This document shows, in pieces, positions 18,835 to 28,969 of a stretch of DNA of 46,121 bases. Source of the DNA: Acidocella sp. Lineage in GTDB: Bacteria > Pseudomonadota > Alphaproteobacteria > Acetobacterales > Acetobacteraceae. Within the stretch, counting starts at the first letter, position 1. Each line of letters starts with the position of its first letter. The DNA lies in the NCBI RefSeq assembly GCF_028687955.1, contig NZ_JAQTZC010000008.1:1-46121 (forward strand), in the 5' to 3' direction. A program made the position numbers and the translations under genes. The notes beneath the pieces are model-generated. The model did no database searches. It had not been told where the DNA came from and worked only from the letters and a program-made list of their open reading frames with translations.

Positions 18835-21308
18835 GGGCCGAGCAGCCCGTTCAACAGATTTTTCGGCCCGCCGGAAGGCGGGGAAACGGCGCCCGGCGTG
18901 CTGGCGGATGGCGGCTGCGTGATCGCCGCCGCCGGGCCGGGTTGGCCAAAGCGCCCCAGTTTCAGCGCCGCCGGGCAGATGTCACCGCTGGTTGCCTGGA
19001 TGCTGCCGGCTGGAGCCGCCTCAACCACCGGGGCGGCGAAGCTGCCGTTAATCGCCACCGGGCTGCCCGTTCCATTGGGCAGCATTGGCAATTGGGGCAG
19101 CAGAACGACGCCCAGTGTCTCCCCTCCCGCATTCACACTGCCGCTCCCCTGCAAGCGCAGGCGGCTGGAATCCAGCGCCATGGCCCGGATGGTGGCGATG
19201 CCGCCAACGGCATCAACCCGCAACGCCATGCAGCGCACCGGCACCGGCCCCGTGGCCCCGGCCAGACCAGCGGGCAGGCCGGCGGTTTGCAGCACGCCGC
19301 CAAACAGGCTTTGCAAGACCGAGCCGTCAACAACGCCGTTGGCCATGGCTAAGCCCAGTTGCTCGTTCAGGCCGCTGGCGATGGCATGGGGGGTGTCGCC
19401 GCTGCTGGTGGCCGAGAGCCGGACTTGCATGGTGCCTTCGGCGGTGCCGGGCAGGCCAAAGGCTTTCAACATCGGAGCGAGCGCAAGAGCGGGGGCGCTC
19501 ATCGCCAGGCTTTCCACCGCGGGCGCCTTGCTGGCATCCACCGACACGCGCGCGGTGAGGTTGCCGCCGGGGAGTTGCGCGGTTAGCGGGCTGACCGTGA
19601 GCTGCCCGTTTGCGAGAACGGCGTGGCCTTGGAGCGCCGTATAGGTCATCTGGCGCCAGATCAGCGTATCCACCGAGATTTGCACATCGGCGCGGGCTGA
19701 TTTCAGCCACGCCAGCGCCAGCGGCGCATCGGCGAAGACGGGGGCGGCGGCCGGGGCGGGATTGGCGGGCGCCGTGGCCGGTTGCGGCATCGCCGCCAGC
19801 AAGGCGTCGGTATTCAGCCCGGTGAACTGCAAGGCGAGTTGCAGCCTGGGCTGGGGGCCGAAATACAGGCTGGCATCGCCGCCGAAGGCCGCGTTATCCA
19901 TGTTGACGGTGAGGGTATCCAGGCCAATGGCATTGCGCAGGCCAAGTCCGCCGGGGTCTATCAGCGTGGTTTGCGCCGTGATGTTTTTCCATGCGGGCAG
20001 GCTGGCGCCCATGGCCGAGCTGAGTGCCGAGAGGTCGGGGATGGTCAGGTTCAGCGCCAGCGCGGCGCCAGCGAGCGTCGCGGGGGTTGCAATCGCGCCG
20101 GTGAGGCTGGCCGTGGCCGGCCCGAACTGTGCATTGATTGTAACTGGAAAGCTGCCTGGTGGCCCGGTGCGCGCCGGCAGCAGGGCGGGATTCAAAAGTG
20201 CCCAGGGCGGGCCGAAATGGCCGGCGAGGGTGAGGGGGGTGCTGCCCAGCGTGGCCGCGGCGCTGAGTGAAAGCGGCTGGTTGAGCGATGCCATCGCAAT
20301 ATCCAGCGTCTTGAGCGTCAGCCCCGGCCGGAGCGAGGAAAGATCAGAGGTGCCGGCTTTGACAGAAAGGTCATCGATGGCCGGGATGGTAGAATTCTGG
20401 CCGGTGATCCGGGCTGAAGCCGTGATGTCATGCACGGGAGGCAGGGGGCCGGTCAGCCCGGGCGGGAGGCTGGCGGCCAGATCCTCCAGCGCCGGAATAT
20501 TAAGTGCCACGGCGAGGCTGTAGCCGCTCGCCGTGCGCGGGCGGGCGAGCGCGCCCTGCACCTTCGCGGTCGCGCTGCCCAGTTTTACAGTCAGATCAAC
20601 CGGCCATGGCTCGCTGCCGATACCGGAGAACCGCGCAATGGGACCTACCACGCCGGATACGCTGAAAGGTGCCGCGCCGAGAATTGCCGTGGCTTTTATA
20701 TGCAGCGGGGCGGTGGGAGAAGCCGCTGTTCCGGTCAGGTTCGGCAGGGCGATAATGGTTGGGGTGGGGGTCTTGATCGTGAGCCGCCCGTTTTCGATTT
20801 CCACCGCCTGTAGAGCGGCCTGATAGCCATGGAATTCATGGCGCGTCATGGCCGCCGCGGGTTGCGCGGTGGTGAAATCCCAGTTTGATAAGCCGCCCGG
20901 GCCGCGTTCCAGCACGATATCAGGGCTGACCAGCACCAGTTTAAGGATGTTCAGGCGGTGCGCGAGCAGGGGCAGCAGCGCGATCCTGGCCTCGACGCGC
21001 TTGAGTGTCAGCATCTGGGCGCCGGCAAAACCGGGCGGATTAGAAAGACTTATGCCGCTGGCCTCAATGACCGGATGCAGCGAAAGCTGCATGGTGAGAG
21101 GCCCGCTCAGGTGCAACTGCCGGCCGGTTGCCTGGTCCACGGCCGCGATGATTTCCGGGGCATAACGGTTCGGGTCGAAGCGTTCCACCAGAGCCAGAAT
21201 GCCTGCCGCGGGCAAGGCGGCGAGCAGCAGGGCGCCAAGGGCGGCCCATCGCCACGGGCTCATCGTCCGGCGCTGCGGCTTCGCCGTATTTTCACTAGAT
21301 TGGGTCAT
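18831..21308 (-). CDS. AsmA family protein
   Basis: 825-aa ORF, N-terminal TM then VERFDPNRYAPEIIAAVDQATGRQLHLSGPLTMQLSLHPVIEASGISLSNPPGFAG; C-terminal AsmA-like repeats. Confidence 0.85.
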   Translation of the reverse strand: MTQSSENTAKPQRRTMSPWRWAALGALLLAALPAAGILALVERFDPNRYAPEIIAAVDQATGRQLHLSGPLTMQLSLHPVIEASGISLSNPPGFAGAQMLTLKRVEARIALLPLLAHRLNILKLVLVSPDIVLERGPGGLSNWDFTTAQPAAAMTRHEFHGYQAALQAVEIENGRLTIKTPTPTIIALPNLTGTAASPTAPLHIKATAILGAAPFSVSGVVGPIARFSGIGSEPWPVDLTVKLGSATAKVQGALARPRTASGYSLAVALNIPALEDLAASLPPGLTGPLPPVHDITASARITGQNSTIPAIDDLSVKAGTSDLSSLRPGLTLKTLDIAMASLNQPLSLSAAATLGSTPLTLAGHFGPPWALLNPALLPARTGPPGSFPVTINAQFGPATASLTGAIATPATLAGAALALNLTIPDLSALSSAMGASLPAWKNITAQTTLIDPGGLGLRNAIGLDTLTVNMDNAAFGGDASLYFGPQPRLQLALQFTGLNTDALLAAMPQPATAPANPAPAAAPVFADAPLALAWLKSARADVQISVDTLIWRQMTYTALQGHAVLANGQLTVSPLTAQLPGGNLTARVSVDASKAPAVESLAMSAPALALAPMLKAFGLPGTAEGTMQVRLSATSSGDTPHAIASGLNEQLGLAMANGVVDGSVLQSLFGGVLQTAGLPAGLAGATGPVPVRCMALRVDAVGGIATIRAMALDSSRLRLQGSGSVNAGGETLGVVLLPQLPMLPNGTGSPVAINGSFAAPVVEAAPAGSIQATSGDICPAALKLGRFGQPGPAAAITQPPSASTPGAVSPPSGGPKNLLNGLLGP

Positions 21309-21443
21309 TCAAGGAGGCAGATAGTCGGTTTTACGCAGTTATACGAGTGCCAAGCTTGTGAAATGCCAGGACTCGCGCTAGACGGCGCGGCTTGATGTTG
21401 GTATCGCGCGGGGCGGCCAAGCTGGCCGCGTTCCGGCGGTTAA

Positions 21444-21528
<85 letters not shown>

Positions 21529-21569
21529 GGTTGTGGTTTTGTTGTTGATTTTTGAGGAATTTTTCGTCG

Positions 21570-22892
21570 ATGCAGGTTACCGAAACGCTCTCCGACGGCT
21601 TGAAGCGCGGCTTCACGGTCGTGGTTCCCGAACCCGAACTTGCCGCCAAGCGTGAGCAGCGTTTGGCCGAACTTGGCAAAACCATGCAGATGCCTGGTTT
21701 CCGGCCGGGCAAGGTGCCGATGTCGATGGTGCGCAAGCGCTATGGCGATGCCGTGGCCGCGGAAATCGTGGAAGGCGCGGTGAACGAAGCGTCTGACCGT
21801 CTGCTCTCCGAGCGCAATTTGCGCCCCGCGATGCAGCCGAAGCTGGAAGTGACCAAGCCGGGGCAGAACTCCGATCTCGAGTTCACCATGGAACTTGAGG
21901 TGCTGCCCGAAATCACGATTCCCGAACTCGGCGGCATTACGCTGAGCAAGCCGGTGGCGGCTGTTACTGATGAAGCTGTGAGCGAAGCTCTGGCCAAGAT
22001 GGCCGAGCAGCGCAAGAGCTATACCCCGGTTGAAGAGCCGCGCCCGGCGGCGGCTGGTGAGCAGCTGACGGTAGATTTTATCGGCCGCATTGACGGTGAG
22101 GCTTTCCAGGGCGGCACTGCTTCGGATGTTGCGGTGGTCGTGGCCGGCCAGGGTTTCATCCCCGGCTTCTCCGAGCAGATGGAAGGCATCGCCCCCGGCG
22201 AGACGCGCACCATCACGGTTGATTTTCCCGAGGATTACGGTGCTAAGGAACTGGCCGGGAAGAAGGCTGAATTCGAAATCACCGCCAAGGTGCTCGCCGT
22301 GGCGCAGGTTCCGGTGATTGACGATGAATTCGCCAAGGGGCTTGGGCTGGAGTCGCTGGAAGACCTGCAAAAGAAGGTCTCCGAGCAGATTGGCCGCGAA
22401 TATGAGCAGATGACGCGCCTGAAGCTCAAGCGCAGCCTGCTCGACGCGCTGGCTGAACGTGCGCATTTCGAGGCCCCGGTTTCACTGATTGATGCTGAGT
22501 TCGCTGAGATCTGGCGCCAGGTGGAGCAGGAAAAAGCCGCGGGCCGCGCCGATCCGGAAGACGAAGCCAAGGATGAAGAGATGCTGAAGGCGGAATATAA
22601 GGCAATTGCCGACCGCCGAGTGCGTCTTGGCCTGCTGGTTGCGGAAATCGGCCGTGCCAATGCGGTGACGGTCTCCGATCAGGATCTCCAGCGCGCCATG
22701 TTCAACGAGGCGATGAAGTATCGCGAACAGGCGATGCAGGTTCTGGAGTTCTTCAAGAAGAACCCGCAGGCGCTCGAGCGCTTCCGTGGTCCCATTTTTG
22801 AGGACAAGGTGGTGGACTTTCTGCTTGAGCGCATCACCCAGGAAGAAACCAGTGTGAGCCCGGAAGAGTTGGCGGCTGACCCTGAATCTTAA
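21570..22892 (+). CDS. tig: Trigger factor
   Basis: MQVTETLSDGLKRGFTVVVPEPELAAKREQRLAELGKTMQMPGFRPGKVP, central PPIase domain VDFIGRIDGEAFQGGTA. Start ATG 21570. Confidence 0.96.
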   Translation: MQVTETLSDGLKRGFTVVVPEPELAAKREQRLAELGKTMQMPGFRPGKVPMSMVRKRYGDAVAAEIVEGAVNEASDRLLSERNLRPAMQPKLEVTKPGQNSDLEFTMELEVLPEITIPELGGITLSKPVAAVTDEAVSEALAKMAEQRKSYTPVEEPRPAAAGEQLTVDFIGRIDGEAFQGGTASDVAVVVAGQGFIPGFSEQMEGIAPGETRTITVDFPEDYGAKELAGKKAEFEITAKVLAVAQVPVIDDEFAKGLGLESLEDLQKKVSEQIGREYEQMTRLKLKRSLLDALAERAHFEAPVSLIDAEFAEIWRQVEQEKAAGRADPEDEAKDEEMLKAEYKAIADRRVRLGLLVAEIGRANAVTVSDQDLQRAMFNEAMKYREQAMQVLEFFKKNPQALERFRGPIFEDKVVDFLLERITQEETSVSPEELAADPES

Positions 22893-23024
22893 TACGGGAC
22901 TAGACGCGCGCGTTTGATCCACTAACTTAGGTTCATGACGTTCCGTTCCGCTCGCGCCGCGGCCTTATGAAAGGCGCGGTGCGGTGCCGGGGCGAGCGGT
23001 TAGATAGAACGAGGAATTTAGAAT

Positions 23025-23693
23025 ATGTGGGATCGGGATCCAGTCGAGGTCTATAATAATAACCTCGTGCCGATGGTGGTTGAACAGACGGCGCGCGGGG
23101 AACGCTCCTACGATATTTATTCCCGCCTGTTGAAGGAGCGGATCATTTTTCTGACGGGTCAGGTCTATGATCAGGTAAGCTCGCTGATTTGCGCGCAGCT
23201 GTTGTTTCTGGAAAGTGAGAATCCCAATAAGGATATTTCTTTCTATATCAACAGCCCCGGCGGTGTTGTGTCCTCCGGCCTCGCGATTTACGACACCATG
23301 CAGTATATCCGCAGCCCGGTCAGCACCGTGTGCATTGGGCAGGCAGCGTCCATGGGCAGCCTGCTGCTCTGCGCGGGCGCACCGGGCAAACGCTTTGCCT
23401 TGCCAAATGCCCGCGTCATGGTGCATCAGCCCTCCGGCGGCGCCCAGGGTCAGGCCACGGACATCGAAATCCAGGCCCGTGAAATCCTTAACCTGCGTAA
23501 GCGGCTGAACCAGATCTATGTGGATCACACAGGTCAGCCGCTGGAGGCGATTGAGGCCAAGCTGGAACGCGATTCCTACATGTCGGCGCAGGAAGCCAAG
23601 GATTTCGGCATCGTGGACGACGTTGTGAAAAGCCAGCCGCCATTGAGCGAAAGCCCGGCAACACCGCCCAGCCCGCAGGAAACCGCGCGATAA
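23025..23693 (+). CDS. clpP: ATP-dependent Clp protease proteolytic subunit
   Basis: [90 protein letters not shown]. Confidence 0.98.
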   Translation: MWDRDPVEVYNNNLVPMVVEQTARGERSYDIYSRLLKERIIFLTGQVYDQVSSLICAQLLFLESENPNKDISFYINSPGGVVSSGLAIYDTMQYIRSPVSTVCIGQAASMGSLLLCAGAPGKRFALPNARVMVHQPSGGAQGQATDIEIQAREILNLRKRLNQIYVDHTGQPLEAIEAKLERDSYMSAQEAKDFGIVDDVVKSQPPLSESPATPPSPQETAR

Positions 23694-23915
23694 GCGGAGA
23701 TTTGCTCATCGGGCGCTTTTCTGCCGAAATCAGCCCTGAACGCGAATTCAGGGCTGAATTTCGGATGCTTTTGATGGCTCTGATCCCCAGGTCTGGTGAA
23801 GGCCGGGGGTTAACTTTCTGAATTACTTTGGATTTTCTCCCGCATATGCCGGCGCTTGTGTGCTCCTGCGCAGGGGGCTAATCTTTTCTCTTATATTTCG
23901 CGCTGTGGAGTGGTT

Positions 23916-25172
23916 ATGAGCAGCAAATCGAGCGACACCAAGAACACACTGTATTGTTCCTTTTGCGGGAAGTCGCAGCATGAGGTCCGTAAGCTGATCG
24001 CGGGTCCGACCGTCTTCATCTGTGATGAATGCGTCGAACTCTGCATGGATATTATCCGCGAGGAGCACAAAACTCATCTTGTGAAATCGCGTGATGGCGT
24101 GCCGACGCCGCGTGAAATCTGCAAGGTGCTGGATGATTATGTGATCGGCCAGGGGCATGCGAAAAAAGTGCTCAGCGTGGCGGTGCATAACCACTACAAG
24201 CGGCTCTCGCACGCGACCAAAAACAATGACATTGAAATCGCAAAATCCAACATCATGCTGGTTGGCCCCACCGGCTCGGGTAAAACCTTGCTGGCCCAGA
24301 CGCTGGCCCGCATTCTCGATGTGCCCTTCACTATGGCTGACGCGACGACCCTGACCGAGGCCGGGTATGTGGGCGAGGATGTGGAGAATATCATCCTCAA
24401 GCTGTTGCAGGCGGCTGATTATAACGTCGAGCGGGCGCAGCGGGGGATCGTTTATATCGACGAGGTCGATAAAATTAGCCGCAAGTCGGACAATCCTTCG
24501 ATCACCCGCGATGTGAGCGGGGAGGGGGTGCAGCAGGCTCTGCTGAAGATCATGGAAGGCACGGTTGCCTCGGTGCCGCCGCAGGGGGGGCGCAAACATC
24601 CCCAGCAGGAGTTTCTGCAGGTTGATACCACGAACATCCTTTTCATTTGCGGTGGCGCTTTTTCTGGGTTGGAGAAGATCATCGGGCAGCGCGGCAAGGG
24701 GTCGGGCATTGGCTTTGGCGCTGATGTCCGCAGCCCGGATGAGCGGCGCACCGGGCAGGTTTTGCGCGAGGTAGAGCCGGAGGATTTGCTTAAATTCGGC
24801 CTGATTCCGGAGTTCATTGGCCGTCTGCCCGTGGTTGCCACGCTTGATGACCTGGATGAGACGGTGTTGATTGAAATTTTGACCAAGCCGAAGAATGCTT
24901 TGGTCAAACAATACGGCCGCCTGTTCGAAATGGAGGGGGTCAAGCTCACCTTCACTGATGAGGCGCTTAAGGTTGTTGCCGGGCGGGCGATCAAACGCAA
25001 GACCGGCGCGCGAGGCCTGCGTTCGATCATGGAGGGTATCCTTCTGACAACGATGTTCGACCTGCCGGGTCTGGATGGCGTGGCGGAGGTTGTCATCAGC
25101 GGAGATGTGGCCGAGGGCCGGGCCGAGCCGCTCTTTCTGTATGCGGAGAAGCGTGCGGAGACGGCGTCCTGA
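23916..25172 (+). CDS. clpX: ATP-dependent Clp protease ATP-binding subunit ClpX
   Basis: N-terminal zinc finger [50 protein letters not shown]. Start ATG 23916. Confidence 0.98.
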   Translation: MSSKSSDTKNTLYCSFCGKSQHEVRKLIAGPTVFICDECVELCMDIIREEHKTHLVKSRDGVPTPREICKVLDDYVIGQGHAKKVLSVAVHNHYKRLSHATKNNDIEIAKSNIMLVGPTGSGKTLLAQTLARILDVPFTMADATTLTEAGYVGEDVENIILKLLQAADYNVERAQRGIVYIDEVDKISRKSDNPSITRDVSGEGVQQALLKIMEGTVASVPPQGGRKHPQQEFLQVDTTNILFICGGAFSGLEKIIGQRGKGSGIGFGADVRSPDERRTGQVLREVEPEDLLKFGLIPEFIGRLPVVATLDDLDETVLIEILTKPKNALVKQYGRLFEMEGVKLTFTDEALKVVAGRAIKRKTGARGLRSIMEGILLTTMFDLPGLDGVAEVVISGDVAEGRAEPLFLYAEKRAETAS

Positions 25173-25310
25173 GGCGAGGGTCTGGCCAAATTGAGGGGTG
25201 GCAGGTCTTGCAGCTCTGCCAAACCAAACCGATATGTCCATTTGTGGCCGGAGACCGGCACCGTGTGCTGTGCCTGTAAGGGCAGTGCATGAGGCTTAAA
25301 GGAACCTATT

Positions 25311-27722
25311 ATGTCTGATGTTACAAAGCCTGCCCCTCTCTCCGATACTCTGGCGGTCCTGCCGCTCAGGGATATCGTGGTATTCCCGCATATGATCGTG
25401 CCGCTTTTCGTTGGGCGCGACAAATCTGTGCGGGCTCTGGAGAGCGTGATGAAGGAGGATAAGCAGATCCTTCTGGTCGCGCAGAAGAATGCCGCGCAGG
25501 ATGATCCTTCCGCGGAGGATATTTACAAAGTTGGAACCATTTCCACGGTTCTGCAGCTGCTGAAGTTGCCTGACGGCACGGTAAAAGTGCTGGTGGAAGG
25601 GATAAGACGGGCGCGGATTACGAGTTTCAAAGAGACCGAGGATTATTTCGAGGTTTTTGCCGATCCGATTGAGGATCAGGCGGATGACGAAAAAGAGGTC
25701 GAAGCACTTGGCCGCACCGTTGTTTCGCAGTTCGAGCAGTACATTAAGCTCAACAAAAAAATCGCGCCCGAAGTTTTGGTCTCCGTTAACCAGATCGACT
25801 CGCCATCCAAACTTGCGGATACGGTTGCCAGCCATCTGGGTTTGAAAATCTCCGATAAGCAGGAGCTGCTGGAACTCGGCAGCACGAGCGAACGGCTTGA
25901 ACGCGTGTTCAACCATATGGAATCCGAAATCGGGGTGCTCCAGGTTGAAAAGAAGATCCGCACCCGCGTGAAGCGGCAGATGGAGAAGACCCAGCGCGAG
26001 TATTACCTCAACGAGCAGTTGAAGGCGATCCAGAAGGAGCTGGGGGAAGGAGAGGACGGCAAGGACGAAACCGCCGAGCTTGAAGACAAAATTAATGCCA
26101 CTAAGCTCTCCAAAGAGGCCCGCGAAAAAGCGTTGGCAGAGCTGAAAAAATTGCGCAGCATGAGTCCGATGAGCGCGGAAGCGACGGTCGTGCGCAATTA
26201 TCTGGACTGGATTTTGGGCATCCCCTGGAAGAAGCGCAGCAAAATCAAGAATGACGTGGTCGAGGCTGAGCGCGTGCTCAACGCGGATCATTATGGACTC
26301 GAGAAAATCAAGGAGCGAATCGTCGAGTATCTGGCGGTGCAGTCGCGCAGTCCCAAACTGCGGGGGGCGATTCTCTGCCTCGTCGGTCCGCCGGGTGTTG
26401 GTAAAACCTCGCTGGGCAAGTCCATTGCCAAGGCCACCGGGCGTAATTTTGTCCGTATGTCGCTGGGCGGCGTGCGCGATGAAGCTGAAATTCGCGGGCA
26501 CCGGCGGACGTATATCGGCTCTATGCCGGGCAAGATCATCCAGGGAATGAAGAAAGCTAAAACCTCTAATCCCCTGTTTTTGCTCGATGAAATTGATAAG
26601 CTGGGTGCTGACTGGCGCGGAGATCCATCGTCGGCCCTGCTGGAGGTGCTGGATCCGGAGCAGAACGCGAGTTTTGCTGATCATTACCTGGAGGTCGATT
26701 ACGATCTCTCGGATGTCATGTTCGTCACCACGGCGAACAGCCTGAACATGCCTCAGCCGTTGCTGGACCGTATGGAGATCATCCGTATTCCCGGTTACAC
26801 TGAGGATGAGAAGGTCGAAATCGCCAAGCGGCATCTGGTGTCCAAGCAAGGTGAAGCGCACGGGCTGAAAAAGGACGAATGGTCCATTACGGACGATGCG
26901 TTGCATGAGCTGGTCCGCACCTACACGCGCGAGGCCGGTGTCCGTAATCTTGAGCGTGAAATCGCCACCATTGCGCGCAAGGCGGTGAAGGAGATCGTAA
27001 CCACCAAGACCAAGAAGGTTACCATCAGCAAGCGCAACCTGGAGAAATTCTCGGGCGTTGCAAAATACCGCTATGGCGAGACGGAGGCCGAGGACATGGT
27101 CGGCGTCGTCACCGGCCTGGCCTGGACCGAGGTTGGCGGAGAGATTCTCACCATTGAGAGTGTGCTGCTGCCGGGCAAGGGCAATATCAAGCAGACCGGA
27201 AAGCTTGGCGATGTCATGCAGGAAAGCGTGCAGGCGGCATATTCCTATGTCCGCTCGCGCGCTGCCCAGTTTGGGATCAAGCCGCCGTTTTTCGATAAGC
27301 GCGATATCCATGTGCATGTGCCGGAAGGGGCGACGCCCAAGGATGGCCCGTCAGCCGGTATTGCGATGGCGACTTCGATTGTCAGCGCCATCACGGGGAT
27401 CCCGATTCGCCGTGATATCGCGATGACGGGTGAGATCACCCTGCGCGGCCGGGTGTTGCCAATTGGTGGTTTGAAGGAAAAACTTCTGGCCGCGTTGCGT
27501 GCCGGGATTACCACCGTCATCATCCCCAAGGACAATGAAAAGGATCTCATCGAGATCCCGGCCAACGTCAAAAAAGGGTTGACGATCATCCCTGTCTCCC
27601 ATGTCGACGAGGTTATCGGCCGGGCGCTCAGCCGCAAGCCTGAACCGATTGATTGGGAAGATATAACCGATGAGATCGCCGCGGTACCCGCTGACACCAG
27701 GGCGGCATCCTTGCCGCACTAA
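25311..27722 (+). CDS. lon: Endopeptidase La (Lon protease)
   Basis: 803 aa; [24 protein letters not shown], catalytic [23 protein letters not shown]. Confidence 0.98.
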   Translation: MSDVTKPAPLSDTLAVLPLRDIVVFPHMIVPLFVGRDKSVRALESVMKEDKQILLVAQKNAAQDDPSAEDIYKVGTISTVLQLLKLPDGTVKVLVEGIRRARITSFKETEDYFEVFADPIEDQADDEKEVEALGRTVVSQFEQYIKLNKKIAPEVLVSVNQIDSPSKLADTVASHLGLKISDKQELLELGSTSERLERVFNHMESEIGVLQVEKKIRTRVKRQMEKTQREYYLNEQLKAIQKELGEGEDGKDETAELEDKINATKLSKEAREKALAELKKLRSMSPMSAEATVVRNYLDWILGIPWKKRSKIKNDVVEAERVLNADHYGLEKIKERIVEYLAVQSRSPKLRGAILCLVGPPGVGKTSLGKSIAKATGRNFVRMSLGGVRDEAEIRGHRRTYIGSMPGKIIQGMKKAKTSNPLFLLDEIDKLGADWRGDPSSALLEVLDPEQNASFADHYLEVDYDLSDVMFVTTANSLNMPQPLLDRMEIIRIPGYTEDEKVEIAKRHLVSKQGEAHGLKKDEWSITDDALHELVRTYTREAGVRNLEREIATIARKAVKEIVTTKTKKVTISKRNLEKFSGVAKYRYGETEAEDMVGVVTGLAWTEVGGEILTIESVLLPGKGNIKQTGKLGDVMQESVQAAYSYVRSRAAQFGIKPPFFDKRDIHVHVPEGATPKDGPSAGIAMATSIVSAITGIPIRRDIAMTGEITLRGRVLPIGGLKEKLLAALRAGITTVIIPKDNEKDLIEIPANVKKGLTIIPVSHVDEVIGRALSRKPEPIDWEDITDEIAAVPADTRAASLPH

Positions 27723-27732
27723 CAGCCGTTAT

Positions 27733-27761
27733 TTGACGGGCGCACCTTAAGTTAGGTATCT
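27733..27761 (+). promoter_or_regulatory. Candidate sigma70-type promoter in the lon-hupB intergenic region
   Basis: TTGACG (27733-27738), 17-bp spacer, GTATCT (27756-27761). Confidence 0.45.
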
Positions 27762-27784
27762 ACTGGCGTTACTATCACCGATGA

Positions 27785-27824
27785 CCCACCTGCAGCTAAC
27801 GCTGGATGCAGGTGGGCGTTTTTT
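27785..27824 (+). terminator. Intrinsic terminator between lon and hupB
   Basis: Perfect 10-bp stem CCCACCTGCA / TGCAGGTGGG followed by CG and TTTTTT. Confidence 0.8.
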
Positions 27825-27851
27825 GCATGATTCACAACAGGGAGTTTACCC

Positions 27852-28124
27852 ATGAATAAGAATGATTTGATTGCCGCTGTCGCTGACGAGACCGACATCA
27901 CGAAGGCCAAGGCGGCTGAGGTGGTAGATGCCGTGTTTGGCGCGATCGAGAAGACGCTGAAGGCGAAAGAGGAAGTACGTCTGGTCGGTTTTGGTACATT
28001 TGCCACCGCCGAGCGTGACGCTTCCAAGGGCCGTAATCCGCGTACCGGCGAAGAAATTGATATTCCCGCCTCCACCTCGGTTCGTTTCAAGGCGGGCAAA
28101 ACCTTGAAGGATGCGGTTAACTAA
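27852..28124 (+). CDS. hupB: HU family DNA-binding protein
   Basis: MNKNDLIAAVADETDITKAKAAEVVDAVFGAIEKTLKAKEEVRLVGFGTFATAERDASKGRNPRTGEEIDIPASTSVRFKAGKTLKDAVN. Confidence 0.97.
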   Translation: MNKNDLIAAVADETDITKAKAAEVVDAVFGAIEKTLKAKEEVRLVGFGTFATAERDASKGRNPRTGEEIDIPASTSVRFKAGKTLKDAVN

Positions 28125-28136
28125 TTTTGTCCTGGT

Positions 28137-28160
28137 GGACGGCGAGAGCCGTCCTCTTTT
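28137..28160 (+). terminator. Intrinsic terminator after hupB
   Basis: GGACGGC-GAGA-GCCGTCC-TCTTTT: 7-bp stem, GNRA tetraloop, U-tract. Confidence 0.75.
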
Positions 28161-28168
28161 AAAAGTTT

Positions 28169-28240
28169 GGGCGGTTAGCTCAGCGGTAGAGCGTCTCGTT
28201 TACACCGAGAGGGTCGGCGGTTCAAACCCGTCACCGCCTA
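28169..28240 (+). tRNA. tRNA-Val(UAC), CCA not encoded
   Basis: Cloverleaf: GGGCGGT/ACCGCCT acceptor, D-arm GCTC..GAGC, anticodon arm TCTCG-TTTACAC-CGAGA (anticodon TAC), T-arm GGCGG-TTCAAAC-CCGTC. Confidence 0.9.
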
Positions 28241-28330
28241 TTCCTTCCTTGAATTTCCTCGGTTTTTTCTTCATGGGTTGTAATTTTAGGCGTTGCGGCC
28301 GTCTTGAATAGAGTTTTGCGCATCATGCGC

Positions 28331-28358
28331 TTGACGATGGTCACGTAGCCCTTTACAC
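28331..28358 (+). promoter_or_regulatory. Candidate promoter for tRNA-Asp
   Basis: TTGACG (28331-28336), 16-bp spacer, TTACAC (28353-28358), about 16 nt upstream of the mature tRNA. Confidence 0.4.
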
Positions 28359-28374
28359 CGCCGCTTACTGAAAT

Positions 28375-28451
<77 letters not shown>

Positions 28452-28599
28452 GCATGGCGAAAGCCTCACTGGCCCCAGAAAACAAACCTCTCCATCGTTT
28501 CGCAGTATTGACCATATCTTGTCGCAGTGCGACACGGCGGATACTGTTCTGTTGTTGGCTACGCCAACGCTGACCAAGCCAGGGATAAGGAGTTACGCG

Positions 28600-28965
28600 G
28601 TGCAGCCGGTCCTTTCACAGTACTTCCCGATACTTGTTTTTGGGGCAATTGCTGCGCTCATTGGCGTGGCGTTCGTATTCGGGTCACTTTTTGCAGCCCG
28701 CCAGAAGCCCTATGCCGCCAAGCTCTCGGCATATGAATGCGGCTTCGAGGCCTTTGGGGATGCGCGGCGCCGGTTTGACGTCCGCTTCTACCTGGTTGCC
28801 ATTTTGTTTATTATTTTCGACGTGGAAGTTGCCTTCCTTTTCCCCTGGGCCGTCAGCCTGTCGCGAATCGGCCTTCTCGGCTTTTTCTCGATGCTGGGGT
28901 TTTTAGGTGTTTTGACGGTAGGCTTTATCTATGAGTGGAATAAGGGCGCACTGGATTGGGAGTAG
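28600..28965 (+). CDS. nuoA: NADH-quinone oxidoreductase subunit A
   Basis: GTG start after [51 protein letters not shown]. Confidence 0.96.
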   Translation: MQPVLSQYFPILVFGAIAALIGVAFVFGSLFAARQKPYAAKLSAYECGFEAFGDARRRFDVRFYLVAILFIIFDVEVAFLFPWAVSLSRIGLLGFFSMLGFLGVLTVGFIYEWNKGALDWE

Positions 28966-28969
28966 CTAA

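Noticed and set aside
23823-25241. 472-aa minus-strand ORF antisense to clpX
   Set aside because: Antisense shadow of clpX with no recognisable motifs or SD.
25296-27317. 673-aa minus-strand ORF antisense to lon
   Set aside because: Exactly opposite a highly conserved gene; the translation is compositionally odd and matches no recognisable family. Long stop-free antisense frames are common in GC-rich genomes.
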